Below are positions 1-9,151 of a stretch of DNA of 64,000 bases, one piece after another. The stretch lies in contig NZ_QSDR01000004.1 in the NCBI RefSeq assembly GCF_003464085.1, positions 130,390 through 194,389 of the forward strand, read 5' to 3'. Both the position numbers and the translations under genes were made by a program. The notes beneath the pieces were generated by a model. That model saw nothing but the letters and a program-made list of their open reading frames with translations. It was not told the origin of the DNA and did no database searches. Origin of the DNA: Clostridium sp. AM58-1XD (lineage in GTDB: Bacteria > Bacillota > Clostridia > Lachnospirales > Lachnospiraceae). Position 1 is the first letter of the stretch. Every line of letters begins with the position of its first letter.

Positions 1-1234
1 TCGAACCAGTACTCCTCTCCTCCAATTTCCATCCACTCTCCTGCCGCCTTTGTACCGTCTTCTTTTATGTAGTAACGGTTTTCTCCTTCGACCAGCCAGC
101 TTCCCGACTGCGCTGCTGCTGTGGGCGCGCTGCTGTTCGTTCCTTCACTTCCTGACGGATTTGGATTAGACGGACCGCCGACGGACGGCTGTCCGCCAGC
201 AGCCAGGAGTTTATCACGGTTTGCAAAGCCGTAATCCAAAAGGGCTTTTGTATCCGCATAATGAGTTCCCTTGCTCTTCATAACAACTGCAATCAGCCTT
301 ACGCCGTCCCGTTCTACACCTGTTACAAGGGTATTGCCGGCTTTGGAAGTGTATCCCGTCTTTCCTCCGATAATTCCCGGATAATATCTGGAATCCGTAG
401 AATAGAACATCTTATGGCCCATTGTAACTGTCCGTTCCTGATTTACCTTCTTTGTAGCAGGAATCTTATGGCTGAGCGTGGAATCAATCTTTCTCAAAGT
501 ATCGTTGGAAAATGCAGCCCTGGCGATCAGAGCCATATCATATGGCGTCGTGTAGTGTTCCGTGCTGTTCAGTCCGTTGGGATTGACAAAATGAGTATTT
601 TTACATCCCAGCTCTTTCGCCCTTGCATTCATTTTATCTGCAAATGCACTTACACTTCCAGATACCTTTTCCGCCAGTCCGTTTGCCACCTCATTGGCAG
701 ACTTCAGAAGCAGTGCGTAAAGACAATCGTTCACGCTCAGCACATCGCCCTCTGTCAGGTTCAGCGTTACGCTCCTGATTCCAGATTCGTTGTAGCCGAT
801 TTGGAAAAAGTAACTTTATCATCCAGACTGCAGTTTTCCACTACCAGAAGCCCTGTCATCAGCTTCGTAATGCTGGCCGGATAAAACTGCGTATTTTCAT
901 TTTTTCCATACAAAACGGTTCCTGTAGCGGCATCCATAAGTACGGCCCCCTCCGACTGGATTGTCGGTTGAGCAACCGTTCCTGACACGCTGCCGTTCGC
1001 CGCAGTGGCGGAATCTGTCCCGGTCCCCGACGGCTGGGAAGGACTCTGATTCCCTCCGGCGGCTAAACCAGGGGCCTCTTCATCCGGCTCGTCCAGATCT
1101 TCACCGGAAGGGCCGGTGCTGTCTATAACCATACCATTACTGTCAGGTGTCGGCTGAGCATACGCTGCCGGCCCCATCGCCAGTGTCAAACACAAAGTTA
1201 CTGCTGCAAGTATCTTAAACTTTCTCATCCGCAA
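1..1234 (-). CDS. D-alanyl-D-alanine carboxypeptidase (peptidase S11), partial, one frameshift
   Basis: This is a secreted penicillin-binding protein that trims the terminal D-Ala from peptidoglycan stem peptides. The start at 1234 follows an AGGAG ribosome site and a signal peptide ending near AYAQ. A Pro/Ser/Gly-rich linker precedes the catalytic domain. All three active-site motifs are visible: SITK in the first frame, then SAN (LLKSANEVAN) and KTG (GGKTGYTSKAG) in the second. The frame changes at about 770, where GCG-GTA has lost a G; restoring it joins the two halves exactly. The distal end carries aromatic/Gly repeats (GSWLVEGENRYYI, GEWMEIGGEEYWF) like the choline- or cell-wall-binding repeats, so the protein may be wall-anchored. 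The gene runs off the left edge, so its C-terminus is unseen. I cannot tell which DacA/DacF paralogue it is. Confidence 0.85.
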
Positions 1235-1297
1235 AATCTCCTGACATTCAAATTGTTTCGTTATGTAATTCCGGCCGGGGGGCTGGCGCTTTTTTCG

Positions 1298-1471
1298 ACG
1301 GGCTGTGACCGAGGCTCCGCTTCGCTTCCCTCGGTTACGGACTATCGCTTCCCTCCACGGGCTTTGACCGAGGCTCCGCTTCGCTTCCCTCGGTCACGGA
1401 CTGTCGCTTCCCTCCACGGGCTGTGACCTCAATTCCGCTTCGCTTCATTTCGGTCACGGGCTGTCGCCCAA
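1298..1471. repeat. 59-bp tandem hairpin repeat, three copies
   Basis: Three direct copies start at about 1298, 1357 and 1416, a period of 59 bp. Copies 1 and 2 are nearly identical and copy 3 is diverged. Each carries an internal inverted repeat (GTGACCGAGG facing CCTCGGTCAC) around the shared core CTCCGCTTCGCTTC, so each can fold as its own hairpin. The array lies between dacA and its likely promoter and would be transcribed in the dacA leader. No protein is encoded. Confidence 0.8.
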
Positions 1472-1473
1472 TT

Positions 1474-1536
1474 GGATTATGCGGGAAAGTATTTGCTTAC
1501 ATGCAAGCATGACGCAAATACTTTCCCGTATAATCC
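1474..1536. repeat. 23-bp inverted repeat in dacA leader
   Basis: The arms 1474-1496 and 1514-1536 are complementary over 23 bp with one G/T wobble. The 17-nt loop contains its own short palindrome (CATGCAAGCATG). The structure directly adjoins the 59-bp hairpin array. There is no T-run, so it does not look like a simple terminator. Confidence 0.8.
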
Positions 1537-1561
1537 AGCCCGGCTCGATGCTTACGTGCAC

Positions 1562-1567
1562 ATTATA
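1562..1567 (-). promoter_or_regulatory. Probable -10 element for dacA
   Basis: On the minus strand the sequence reads TGGTATAATG, an extended -10 (TG-N-TATAAT) without a good -35 hexamer. It lies upstream of the hairpin array and implies a dacA leader of about 320 nt. Confidence 0.4.
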
Positions 1568-1673
1568 CCATAATTTTCTTTTTCTAAATACTACAACTTT
1601 CTTACATTTTTAACATTTTGATTTCACATTTGCTTTTTAATTCACTGCATTCCTGGTGTTCCCAAGGAATTCC

Positions 1674-1702
1674 TTGATGTAAATGGGAAATAATGATACA
1701 AT
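1674..1702 (+). promoter_or_regulatory. Promoter of the 1734 gene
   Basis: TTGATG (1674-1679) and TACAAT (1697-1702) are separated by 17 bp. The start codon is 31 bp downstream, after a GGAGG ribosome site. Confidence 0.6.
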
Positions 1703-1733
1703 AAACGTTAATATTTGCACAGGAGGCTGCTAA

Positions 1734-3418
1734 ATGAAAAACAAAAAAATATCATCTGTCCTGCTTCGGATTCTCGTATCAGCAGTGTTGATTTTCCTGG
1801 TGTTTTATACAACTCTGCCTGCACTGAATCTGAGGGACAGGAAATTCATCACCTTTTTGATAATCAGTATACTGATCATCCTGGTGGTCAATTTCCTCAC
1901 TTATGTGAAAAACTTTCTGGAAGGGCTCGGTCATGGCGGTATGCGGGCATCCAGAGATCCTGTTACCGGCCGCTTTACCTTTGAAAAGTCATCCGGTACG
2001 ACCGATCGTGCCGCCATTGCAAAACCGATCAAATACGGACTTGCTCTGATCCTGATCCTGGCAGCATTTTCATTCATCGTTTCCCTCTTCGGAATCAAGC
2101 TGTTTAATGCTTCCCGGTACAGAGACCTGATTACGATTAGCGACGGTGATTTTACTTCGGATATTTCAGAGCTGAGCATGTCCCAGATCCCCGTGGTAGA
2201 CAGAGATACGGCTTTCCGCCTGGGCAACAGGAAACTGGGTGAAATGACCGAACTGGTTTCTCAGTTTGAAATTGAAAGCAACTATACACAGATCAACTAT
2301 AAAGGTTCTCCGTATCGCGTCACACCGCTGACATATGCCGATCCGATCAAATGGTTTTTTAATATGAAGAAAGGCCTTCCGGCGTACATTACGGTGGACA
2401 TGGTTACTCAGGAAACAAATCTGGTGTGGCTGGAATCAGGAATGAAATACTCTCCCGGCGAATACTTTTTTCGCAATATCTACCGCTATCTTCGTTTCTC
2501 CTACCCAACCAAGATGTTCGATACGGTCTCTTTCGAAATCGACGACAACGGCGTGCCTTACTGGGTTGCACCGACCATCACTTACCGTGTCGGCTGGTGG
2601 GACGGCAAGGATATTAACGGTGCGGTTCTCGTCAATGCAGTTACCGGAGAAAGCCAGTACTATCCGAAAGACGAGGTTCCGCAGTGGATCGACCAGCTCT
2701 ATACATCAGCCTGATCATCACGCAGCTGGATGACAACGGCAAATTCCAGAACGGCTATTTCAACTCCATGTTCGGCCAGAGAAATGTGCGCCGTACCACT
2801 TACGGATACAACTATCTTGCCATCGACGACGATGTATACCTTTATACGGGCATGTCCTCTGTGACTGCAGATCAGTCCAACATCGGCTTTGTTCTCGTCA
2901 ATTTGAGAACGAAAGACACCAGGTTCTATACCGTCCCAGGTGCAACCGAATATTCTGCCATGGAATCGGCACAGGGTCAGGTGCAGCATTTAAAATATAT
3001 TGCTACCTTCCCGCTCCTGCTGAACGTATCCAACCGGCCGACTTATTTCATCTCGCTGAAAGACGATGCAGGCCTTGTCAAGATGTATGCCTTCGTTGAT
3101 GTTGAGCAGTATCAGATCGTGGGCACCGGTCAGACAATTGATGAAGCAAAACGCGCTTACCGCACTACCTTGAACGTGGAAGAGGTGGAGACGGGGGAAA
3201 CTTCAGATATCCAGGAAGTGAGCGGTACGCTGGATGAGATCAGAGATGTCGTCGTTTCCGGAAATACCTGTTATTATTTCACCCTTACAGGCGACACCAC
3301 AGTCTACACCGCCCCTGTTACCGTAAACGAAAAGCTTCCGTTCCTGAATTCCGGCGACCATGTCAGCTTCCGTTATTCTCCTGATACTGCTCCTGCCCTT
3401 GTAGTCGAATGGAATTAA
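1734..3418 (+). CDS. Membrane protein of unknown function, one frameshift
   Basis: I do not recognise a characterised family. The start follows AGGAGG. The N-terminal quarter has three hydrophobic segments (residues about 8-26, 36-55 and 102-122), and the rest (about 440 residues) is probably extracytoplasmic. That part holds repeated aromatic/Gly motifs such as YSPGEYFF and VTGESQYY, loosely reminiscent of PepSY-type domains (inference only). The reading frame breaks at about 2710, where TCAGCCTGATC appears to have lost a C; restoring it (GCC-CTG) joins the halves into a protein of about 561 residues and the text runs on smoothly as TSALIITQLDDNG. The gene is monocistronic, with its own promoter and a strong shared terminator. 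Confidence 0.75.
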
Positions 3419-3477
3419 CGGATATCAAATGAATCGCGGCGCCTGACTTTTTTCTTTCTCTACAGTCAGGCTGCTGC

Positions 3478-3535
3478 AAAAAGACCATCCTTTGAACGGC
3501 GGCACAACAGCCGCCGGACAAAAGATGGTCTTTTT
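3478..3535. terminator. Bidirectional nested hairpin terminator
   Basis: The outer stem pairs AAAAAGACCATC with GATGGTCTTTTT. The inner stem pairs GGCGGC with GCCGCC. It separates two convergent genes and has A/T runs on both sides, so it can end transcription in both directions. Confidence 0.85.
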
Positions 3536-3558
3536 ATATCATTATGTTGATTCCGTAT

Positions 3559-5265
3559 TTATTTTTCGAGAGCTCTCCACCTGAAATTCGGCACTACATC
3601 GCTCCACTTGTTGATTCCGATAATCGACTTCGCGAATTCGGAAGCTTCCAGAGTATCTTTCTTTTTATCAATATCCCGGAAGACCTGCCAGATCTTTCTG
3701 CGCTTTGTAGGCACAATCTGGTTTGGCTGGTTCATGTCACATTCCCAAAGGCCAAAGCCAAGGTTCAGCTTGCGCTCTGAAGGAGCGTCGATCTGACGGC
3801 TCAGAATGTACGCATCAATGTAAGGATTGCTGTCTACCAGATAATAGGAATATGCAAATGCAGCTGCCTGGATATTCTGGATATCTCCTCTTGCCGCGTC
3901 CACACCCGTGAATCCCTGCTCAGTCAAAATGATATGGCGTACATTTCCGGAACGCGCTCTTAAAGCGGTCTGTTCGAAATACTGCGTCAGTATACCCAGA
4001 TTCTTAAAGTTGATCACAGGGGAATTAAAATCATTTGTAATCAGCCCAGTCTTGTCATCGTCCCAGAACTCCGGTTCCGTCATAGGACACGGATACGGAT
4101 GGTATGCAAGACCCCAATCAATCTGTCCCCAGTCGTTGGCGATGGAATTGAAGGAATCCACAATTTCCTTTCCGCCGTACTTCAGCTTTCCATCCTTTTC
4201 CTGCGGATTGTTCCAGTTATAGTCCAGTGAGAAATATACCCTGTCGTTGGCGCTGGTACTCTTAATCGCCGTGTAAAATACGCGGAATGCCTTCTGATAA
4301 GCCTTCACATAGCTGGTCAGATCCCATTCCCCCGTATAATTCCACTGCTGGTTGTTAATTTCATTTCCCACGATCCAGTTGGAAATCTTTCCATAATTCG
4401 GATTGGAACCGTCATACCGGTCAGCGAGAAATGCGATAATGGCCCTTGTCTGGTCAAATCCCTTTTCCGTCGCCGCATTGAAGAGGTAATAAAAGGCGTT
4501 GGACGACTTCTTGGTCCCGGGATAGATCAAGTCCGGTGTAGCGTCATTCCATCCATTCAGAATAATGGCCGTTACCGTCATGCCTTTTCCGGAAAGAGCG
4601 CTGATCGTCCTGTCATAATCTTCGATTACGCCTTTATTAAAATGATAAGTCTTTCCGTCATATGTAAAATCAATCCCTTCACCCAGAATCTGGTGAAATG
4701 CGATATTCGTACCAACATGCTTGACACCCAGGTCAAAGGCATCGGACAGCATGGAAAGTTCAATATTCAGTCCCTTTTTGGTAGATGGGTCCTTGAACTC
4801 CGCCTGATTCTTCGCCATAATTTCGGGATTTGTAATGTAGTGCGGCTCACTGACCGTAATAAACTGTGTACCGTCATATACGGCTACAACGAAACTGCTG
4901 TAAAGCTTATCGCTCTCCTGTCCGTAATCCAGAGTGGTCTGAAACGACATTGAATTTCCGCCGCCTGCTGTTGCGAGAAAATCACGTCTGGAACCAATCC
5001 CGCTCTCGTACGGTTTCAGTTCAAACAAATAAAATTTTCCATCCGTCGCATTCATGTCGCCGTTGCTGTCTGCCTTAATCTGAATTGTATTCTTATCTGA
5101 AGCAATCGTACAGGACGTAATTGCTGCCGTCGTCCTGATATCGGCAGCCGCCTGTGCAACAATTTCCGTGCTGCCGCCCGTCCATCCTGCCTTCGCACCT
5201 GCCAGGCACAGAGCTGCTGCACAGAGCAAACCAGCTGCCCTCAGTATCTTATTTTTTTTCTGCAT
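3559..5265 (-). CDS. Secreted DUF5722 family protein, glycoside-hydrolase-like
   Basis: The protein has 568 residues. The start at 5265 is chosen because it follows GGGAGG and begins a typical signal peptide (MQKKNKILRAAGLLCAAALC); the longer upstream reading lacks both. After a beta-rich N-terminal domain (about 45-150) comes a region like a TIM barrel. Two acidic residues sit in contexts like those of clan GH-A retaining glycosidases: Asn301-Glu302 in WIVGNEINNQ (acid/base) and Glu449 in IILTEQGF (nucleophile). The family assignment is from memory of DUF5722; the hydrolase role is inferred and the substrate is unknown. The gene stands alone with its own promoter and a long structured leader. 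Confidence 0.75.
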   Translation of the reverse strand: MQKKNKILRAAGLLCAAALCLAGAKAGWTGGSTEIVAQAAADIRTTAAITSCTIASDKNTIQIKADSNGDMNATDGKFYLFELKPYESGIGSRRDFLATAGGGNSMSFQTTLDYGQESDKLYSSFVVAVYDGTQFITVSEPHYITNPEIMAKNQAEFKDPSTKKGLNIELSMLSDAFDLGVKHVGTNIAFHQILGEGIDFTYDGKTYHFNKGVIEDYDRTISALSGKGMTVTAIILNGWNDATPDLIYPGTKKSSNAFYYLFNAATEKGFDQTRAIIAFLADRYDGSNPNYGKISNWIVGNEINNQQWNYTGEWDLTSYVKAYQKAFRVFYTAIKSTSANDRVYFSLDYNWNNPQEKDGKLKYGGKEIVDSFNSIANDWGQIDWGLAYHPYPCPMTEPEFWDDDKTGLITNDFNSPVINFKNLGILTQYFEQTALRARSGNVRHIILTEQGFTGVDAARGDIQNIQAAAFAYSYYLVDSNPYIDAYILSRQIDAPSERKLNLGFGLWECDMNQPNQIVPTKRRKIWQVFRDIDKKKDTLEASEFAKSIIGINKWSDVVPNFRWRALEK

Positions 5266-5513
5266 TCCTGTCTGCCTCCCATATTTTTCTTTGAAAGTCC
5301 CGGACGGCGGCCATGGATCCGCACAATGCTTGCATGCACAGACATATGGACATCGGATGGGCAAACCAGTATATGTAAGCAGGGCGATCAATCGCCTGGT
5401 TTACGAATACCGGCAGCGATTGCAGGTGCGCAAAGCGCGGAGCAATCGACTTTCATGGCTGGTGATACTTGCATCATCAGCTATTTCCGTTTAGATGCTA
5501 ATTCAACTATTTC
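5266..5513 (-). promoter_or_regulatory. Long structured 5' leader of the DUF5722 gene
   Basis: From the inferred start near 5513 the leader is about 248 nt. Visible stems, read on the minus strand, include CGATTGC with GCAATCG enclosing GCGC-TTT-GCGC, GGCGA-TTGA-TCGCC, and two competing partners for AAACCAG (CTGGTTT further on, or part of a longer GTAA...TTAC stem). Competing stems suggest a switch, but I could not match it to a known riboswitch class. Confidence 0.45.
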
Positions 5514-5519
5514 TTTCCA

Positions 5520-5548
5520 AGTATACATCAATCAACTGTGCCATTCAA
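5520..5548 (-). promoter_or_regulatory. Promoter of the DUF5722 gene
   Basis: On the minus strand TTGAAT (5548-5543) and TATACT (5525-5520) are separated by 17 bp, close to the housekeeping sigma consensus. Confidence 0.65.
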
Positions 5549-5762
5549 TAACGATTTCATTACGGAATTATGAAAAAACTTACAATTTGCTAATTTTATT
5601 TTTTCTATTTTATATATATTTTCTCCACTTTTCCGCCCTTTCCTCACGAATTTACAAGCTGTTTCCCCTCTGTTTCAGTGCAGCCTGTTCTCTTTTATCC
5701 TATGACACAAGACCGCTGTTCAGTACATGTAAAAAAAGAATCCCTCCCCGGAAGGATTTTCA

Positions 5763-5787
5763 CAAGGTCTTTCCTGGAAAGTAAAAA
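5763..5787. repeat. 25-bp palindromic repeat, copy 1
   Basis: The core CTTTCCTGGAAAG is a 13-bp palindrome, preceded by CAAGGT and followed by TAAAAA. Matching copies lie at 15839 and 34784 in the same orientation. This copy sits in the otherwise empty stretch 5549-5843, downstream of ogt. I see no gene in that stretch. Confidence 0.6.
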
Positions 5788-5843
5788 TTTCCGCAAACCG
5801 GACTCATGGGTCTGGGGCAGGCTGCATCGTTCCCTTTTTTCAT

Positions 5844-6386
5844 TCAAAGCGCCGTTCCCTTGGATGGTATGAATAGGCAGGACAGATCCGCCCCTTCCAG
5901 TTCCAGCAGCTTTATTTTCCGGTCGATTCCGCCGGCATATCCGGTCAGGCTTCCATTCGTCCCTACGACCCTGTGACACGGAATAATAATAGAGATCGGA
6001 TTATGGCTCACCGCTCCGCCCACAGCCTGTCCTGACATCCGCTCTCTGTTCATCTTCTCAGCCATCTGCCTGGCGATATCGCCATACGTAATCACCTGAC
6101 CATATGGGATTTCGCAGAGTATGTCCCAGACTGCCTTTCGAAAATCGCTTCCGCACGGAGCAAGAGTCAGTTCCGATACACACGGTTTCTTTCCGGAAAA
6201 ATAGCGGTCCAACCAGCCTTTTGTATTGGAAAAAACGGGCAGGTCGTCCTTTACCTTCATTTCATCTATGTCTGACGGCCTGCTGCAATAGTATTTCTGC
6301 CCTTCTATCCATAGTCCTGTAAGAGCCGTTCCGTCACTTGCCAGTAAAAGCCTTCCCAGCGGTGCTGATAATACGATGTATACCAC
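5844..6386 (-). CDS. ogt: Methylated-DNA-[protein]-cysteine S-methyltransferase
   Basis: This suicide enzyme moves the alkyl group from O6-alkylguanine in DNA to its own cysteine. It has 180 residues, the usual Ogt size. The acceptor motif IPCHRVVG places the reactive Cys near residue 137. It is followed by the conserved tail LTGYAGGIDRKIKLLELEG, and upstream PYGQVITYGDIA fits the DNA-binding helix region. I chose the GTG start at 6386 because AGGAGG lies 7 nt upstream and the protein then begins VYIVLSAPLGRLLLAS, matching the family. The ATG two bases away is in another frame. It lies 32 bp downstream of the yitT stop and may be co-transcribed. Confidence 0.92.
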   Translation of the reverse strand: MVYIVLSAPLGRLLLASDGTALTGLWIEGQKYYCSRPSDIDEMKVKDDLPVFSNTKGWLDRYFSGKKPCVSELTLAPCGSDFRKAVWDILCEIPYGQVITYGDIARQMAEKMNRERMSGQAVGGAVSHNPISIIIPCHRVVGTNGSLTGYAGGIDRKIKLLELEGADLSCLFIPSKGTAL

Positions 6387-6418
6387 ATAAGTTCCTCCTA
6401 AATGAAAAGGTCCCCGGA

Positions 6419-7285
6419 CTACCACGCCAGGAACCCTTTTCCTATAATCTCACTTGAATTGGATATCTGAATAAATGCTTCCGGCTCTACGCCTCGGATA
6501 AAGTTTCTCAGTTTTACAGCCTGGGATCCCTTCATCGTAGTCATAATTACCGCCTTTTTATGATGGGAAAATGCTCCCTGCGCCTCATATACCGTAGCGC
6601 TCCTGTGCAGCTCATGGATAATGTAACCGCAGATCGGTTCCGGATTGTCACACACGATATTAAAGCATTTGCACCGGTTCATGCTCTCAATCACTCTGTC
6701 AATAAGAAGGGATTTCGCCATGAGGCCAAGGGTGGAAAACAGGCCTGTAGCCGGACCAAAAACGAAAAAGGAGGCGGCGACAGCCAGGGCGTCCACAAAG
6801 AGAAGCACCGTTCCAATGGGAAGGCTCGTATATTTTTTAAGCGCCATTGCGATAATGTCCGTACCTCCGCTGGAAGCACCGATATGGAACAGAATCGCTG
6901 AACTGACTGCCGGAAGAAGGATGGCAAATATCAGTTCCAGCAGCGGCTCTCCAGTCATCGGACCATGCATGGGATACGCCTTTTCAAAAACTTTCAGAAG
7001 AACCGACATGAGGAGCGTTGCATATACCGTCTTTACCCCGAAGCTCTTTCCTACGAGGAAAAATCCCATAAGAAGCAGCACCATGTTGGCCGCTGTCGTA
7101 AAATCTCCGGCAGACCATCCCGTCATCCGGCTTACAACCGAGGCGAAGCCGGTTACGCCTCCAAAAGAAAAATTATTGGGAAATTTAAAGAAATAAACCC
7201 CTACAACCATAAGCACCATGCTCATAGTAATCATCCCGTAACTTTGTATCTCTCTCAGCCAGCTGCTGCTTTTATTGGTTTCCAT
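6419..7285 (-). CDS. YitT family membrane protein (DUF161/DUF2179)
   Basis: The protein has 288 residues from the ATG at 7285, which has AGGAG upstream; longer starts lack this. Five or six membrane segments occupy roughly residues 15-195 and include the YitT hallmark FGGVTGFASVVSRMTGWSAG and the second-half GASSGGTDIIAMALKKY. A cytosolic DUF2179 domain follows (about 205-285: HRSATVYEAQGAFSHHKKAV). The transported substrate of this family is not known. The neighbours (ogt, galT) give no clear functional hint. Confidence 0.85.
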   Translation of the reverse strand: METNKSSSWLREIQSYGMITMSMVLMVVGVYFFKFPNNFSFGGVTGFASVVSRMTGWSAGDFTTAANMVLLLMGFFLVGKSFGVKTVYATLLMSVLLKVFEKAYPMHGPMTGEPLLELIFAILLPAVSSAILFHIGASSGGTDIIAMALKKYTSLPIGTVLLFVDALAVAASFFVFGPATGLFSTLGLMAKSLLIDRVIESMNRCKCFNIVCDNPEPICGYIIHELHRSATVYEAQGAFSHHKKAVIMTTMKGSQAVKLRNFIRGVEPEAFIQISNSSEIIGKGFLAW

Positions 7286-7456
7286 CACACTCTCCTGCTC
7301 TTTCTTGTCATCCACACTATACAGCATTCATACGACAATTTCAAACAGGAATATTTGTGATAAGACTACAGCCCAGCAGTTGTGATTCATAGCTGGTCTG
7401 CTGTGTTTCTTCTTATTATAATACCGTTCTGCAGCTGGCTTCGCCTGCGGTTTCGA

Positions 7457-8974
7457 TTATAGCCTGCCGCTGACTTCCTTTATGAAACGGCCAAATGCTT
7501 CTCTGCCTTTTGGTGTGCATTTGTAAACGCCAGCGTCTTCCAATACCCTCTCGAATACGAGGCCCACTTCCTCCCTCATAATTCCGTCGATGTTCTCTCT
7601 CGTAACCGTCTCATATTTTGGCAGGAATTCTTCTACCCAGTCGGCGTGTTTTTCCAGTTCTGTATTGCTTCTGATATCTTTTCCATCCAGAATATACTCG
7701 CCCAGCTCTGCCAGCTCATCCTTTAGTCTGGATGGCAGAACTGCAAGTCCCATCACTTCAATCAGGCCGATATTCTCTTTTTTAATATGGTGAAGCTCCT
7801 GATGTGGATGGTATACGCCAAGCGGACATTCATCTGTCGTAATATTATTTCTGAGCACCAGATCCAGCTCATACATTTCACCATTCTTTCTGGCGATCGG
7901 CGTGATGGTATTGTGAGGTTCTCCCTCCGTCTCTGCGTATATAAATGCTGCTTCATCTGTATATCCACGCCATATATTCAGAATCTGTTCCCCCAGCTCG
8001 ATCAGCGGTTTTGTCTCCCGGCACCTCGTACGGATTACGGACATCGGCCATTTGACAATTCCCGCCTCTACCTGTTCAAAGCCAGGAAATATAATTTTTT
8101 CTTCCATAGGAGCCTTTGCCATGGCAAATGTATAATGACCTCCCTGAAAATGGTCATGGGTCAGAATGGAGCCTCCGACGATCGGAAGGTCCGCATTGGA
8201 ACCGAGGAAATAGTGGGGAAACTGTTTTACAAAGTCGAACAGCTTTACAAATGCCGCCCTGTCAATTTTCATCGGCACGTGCTTTCCGTTAAATACGATG
8301 CAGTGCTCATTGTAGTATACGTATGGAGAGTACTGGAACCCCCATTCACTGCTGTTCACCGTTATGGGGATAATCCTGTGGTTGTTTCTGGCCGGGTGAT
8401 CGGCTCTTCCTGCATATCCTTCATTTTCCATACAAAGCTGGCATTTCGGATATCCGCTCTGCTTCATCAGCTTTGCTGCCGCAATCGCCTTGGGGTCTTT
8501 TTCCGGCTTGGAGAGGTTGATCGTAATGTCGAGATCACCATATTTTGTGCTGGTCACCCATTTCATATCCTTTTTAATTCTGCCGCGGCGGATATAATTG
8601 GAGTCCTGGCTGAGCTTGTAATAATATTCCGTAGCTGCCTCCGGCGACTTTTCCCTGTAAATATTCCAGAATGTTTCCGCCACCTCGCTTGGCCTGGGCA
8701 TCAGGCAGTTCATCAGCTTTGTATCAAACAAATCCCGGTATACGATGCTGTCCTCAGACAGTACGCCTGACTCGTGAGCATAATCCGTCAGCTCCTCCAG
8801 AATTTCTTCCAGATCGATCGTCCCGTCTGCCGCAGGTTCCCGCTCCTGCTCCTCATATTCATTCATTCCAAGAACATCCAGAATCATATTTCTGGAATAA
8901 ACTGCATCTTTCTGCTTAATCAATCCTGTATTCAGGCCATATTGTACCAGTTTTCTAATCGAATCGTAAACCAT
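7457..8974 (-). CDS. galT: UDP-glucose--hexose-1-phosphate uridylyltransferase, Firmicutes type
   Basis: This Leloir-pathway enzyme exchanges UMP between UDP-glucose and galactose-1-phosphate. At 505 residues it is the long Gram-positive class. The family motifs PARNNHRIIPITVNSSEWGF and SILTHDHFQGGHYTF are present; the latter contains the HxH active-site histidine segment. A start at 8974 is preferred over 9016, because AGGAGAGGGG lies just upstream and the protein then begins MVYDSIRKLVQYGLN. No galK or galE is adjacent, so here galT is a single gene. Confidence 0.92.
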   Translation of the reverse strand: MVYDSIRKLVQYGLNTGLIKQKDAVYSRNMILDVLGMNEYEEQEREPAADGTIDLEEILEELTDYAHESGVLSEDSIVYRDLFDTKLMNCLMPRPSEVAETFWNIYREKSPEAATEYYYKLSQDSNYIRRGRIKKDMKWVTSTKYGDLDITINLSKPEKDPKAIAAAKLMKQSGYPKCQLCMENEGYAGRADHPARNNHRIIPITVNSSEWGFQYSPYVYYNEHCIVFNGKHVPMKIDRAAFVKLFDFVKQFPHYFLGSNADLPIVGGSILTHDHFQGGHYTFAMAKAPMEEKIIFPGFEQVEAGIVKWPMSVIRTRCRETKPLIELGEQILNIWRGYTDEAAFIYAETEGEPHNTITPIARKNGEMYELDLVLRNNITTDECPLGVYHPHQELHHIKKENIGLIEVMGLAVLPSRLKDELAELGEYILDGKDIRSNTELEKHADWVEEFLPKYETVTRENIDGIMREEVGLVFERVLEDAGVYKCTPKGREAFGRFIKEVSGRL

Positions 8975-9041
8975 ATGTACCCCTCTCCTTCTCTCCATCT
9001 TTTCAGATATCGTCACTCAGGGCACTGCATAAAAGTAAAAC

Positions 9042-9111
9042 GCATGTCTCCGATACCAGATAAAGTGACTTGGCCACTGCCTCGGAACGGAATCTGGTAT
9101 CGGAGACATGC
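9042..9111. repeat. Long-hairpin repeat family, copy A
   Basis: The arms 9042-9061 and 9092-9111 form a perfect 20-bp inverted repeat. The 30-nt loop contains GTGACTTGGCCACTGCCTC. Related copies lie at 43501-43572 and 62023-62085. On the minus strand the hairpin follows trpA and is followed by GTTTTACTTTT, so it could end the trp operon. Region 8975-9151 holds nothing else. Confidence 0.85.
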
Positions 9112-9151
9112 CCGCATTTAATTTTGCGCTACCCTCAGTTACTAGATATCA

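Noticed and set aside
5266..5513. Cyclic-di-GMP riboswitch in the DUF5722 leader
   Set aside because: GCGCAAAGC-like bases caught the eye, but they lie on the opposite strand to transcription, and the conserved GEMM bases and tetraloop are missing.
9062..9091. Cobalamin riboswitch because of GCCACTG in the long-hairpin loop
   Set aside because: The B12 box and the other conserved parts are missing, and the element lies behind genes rather than before them.
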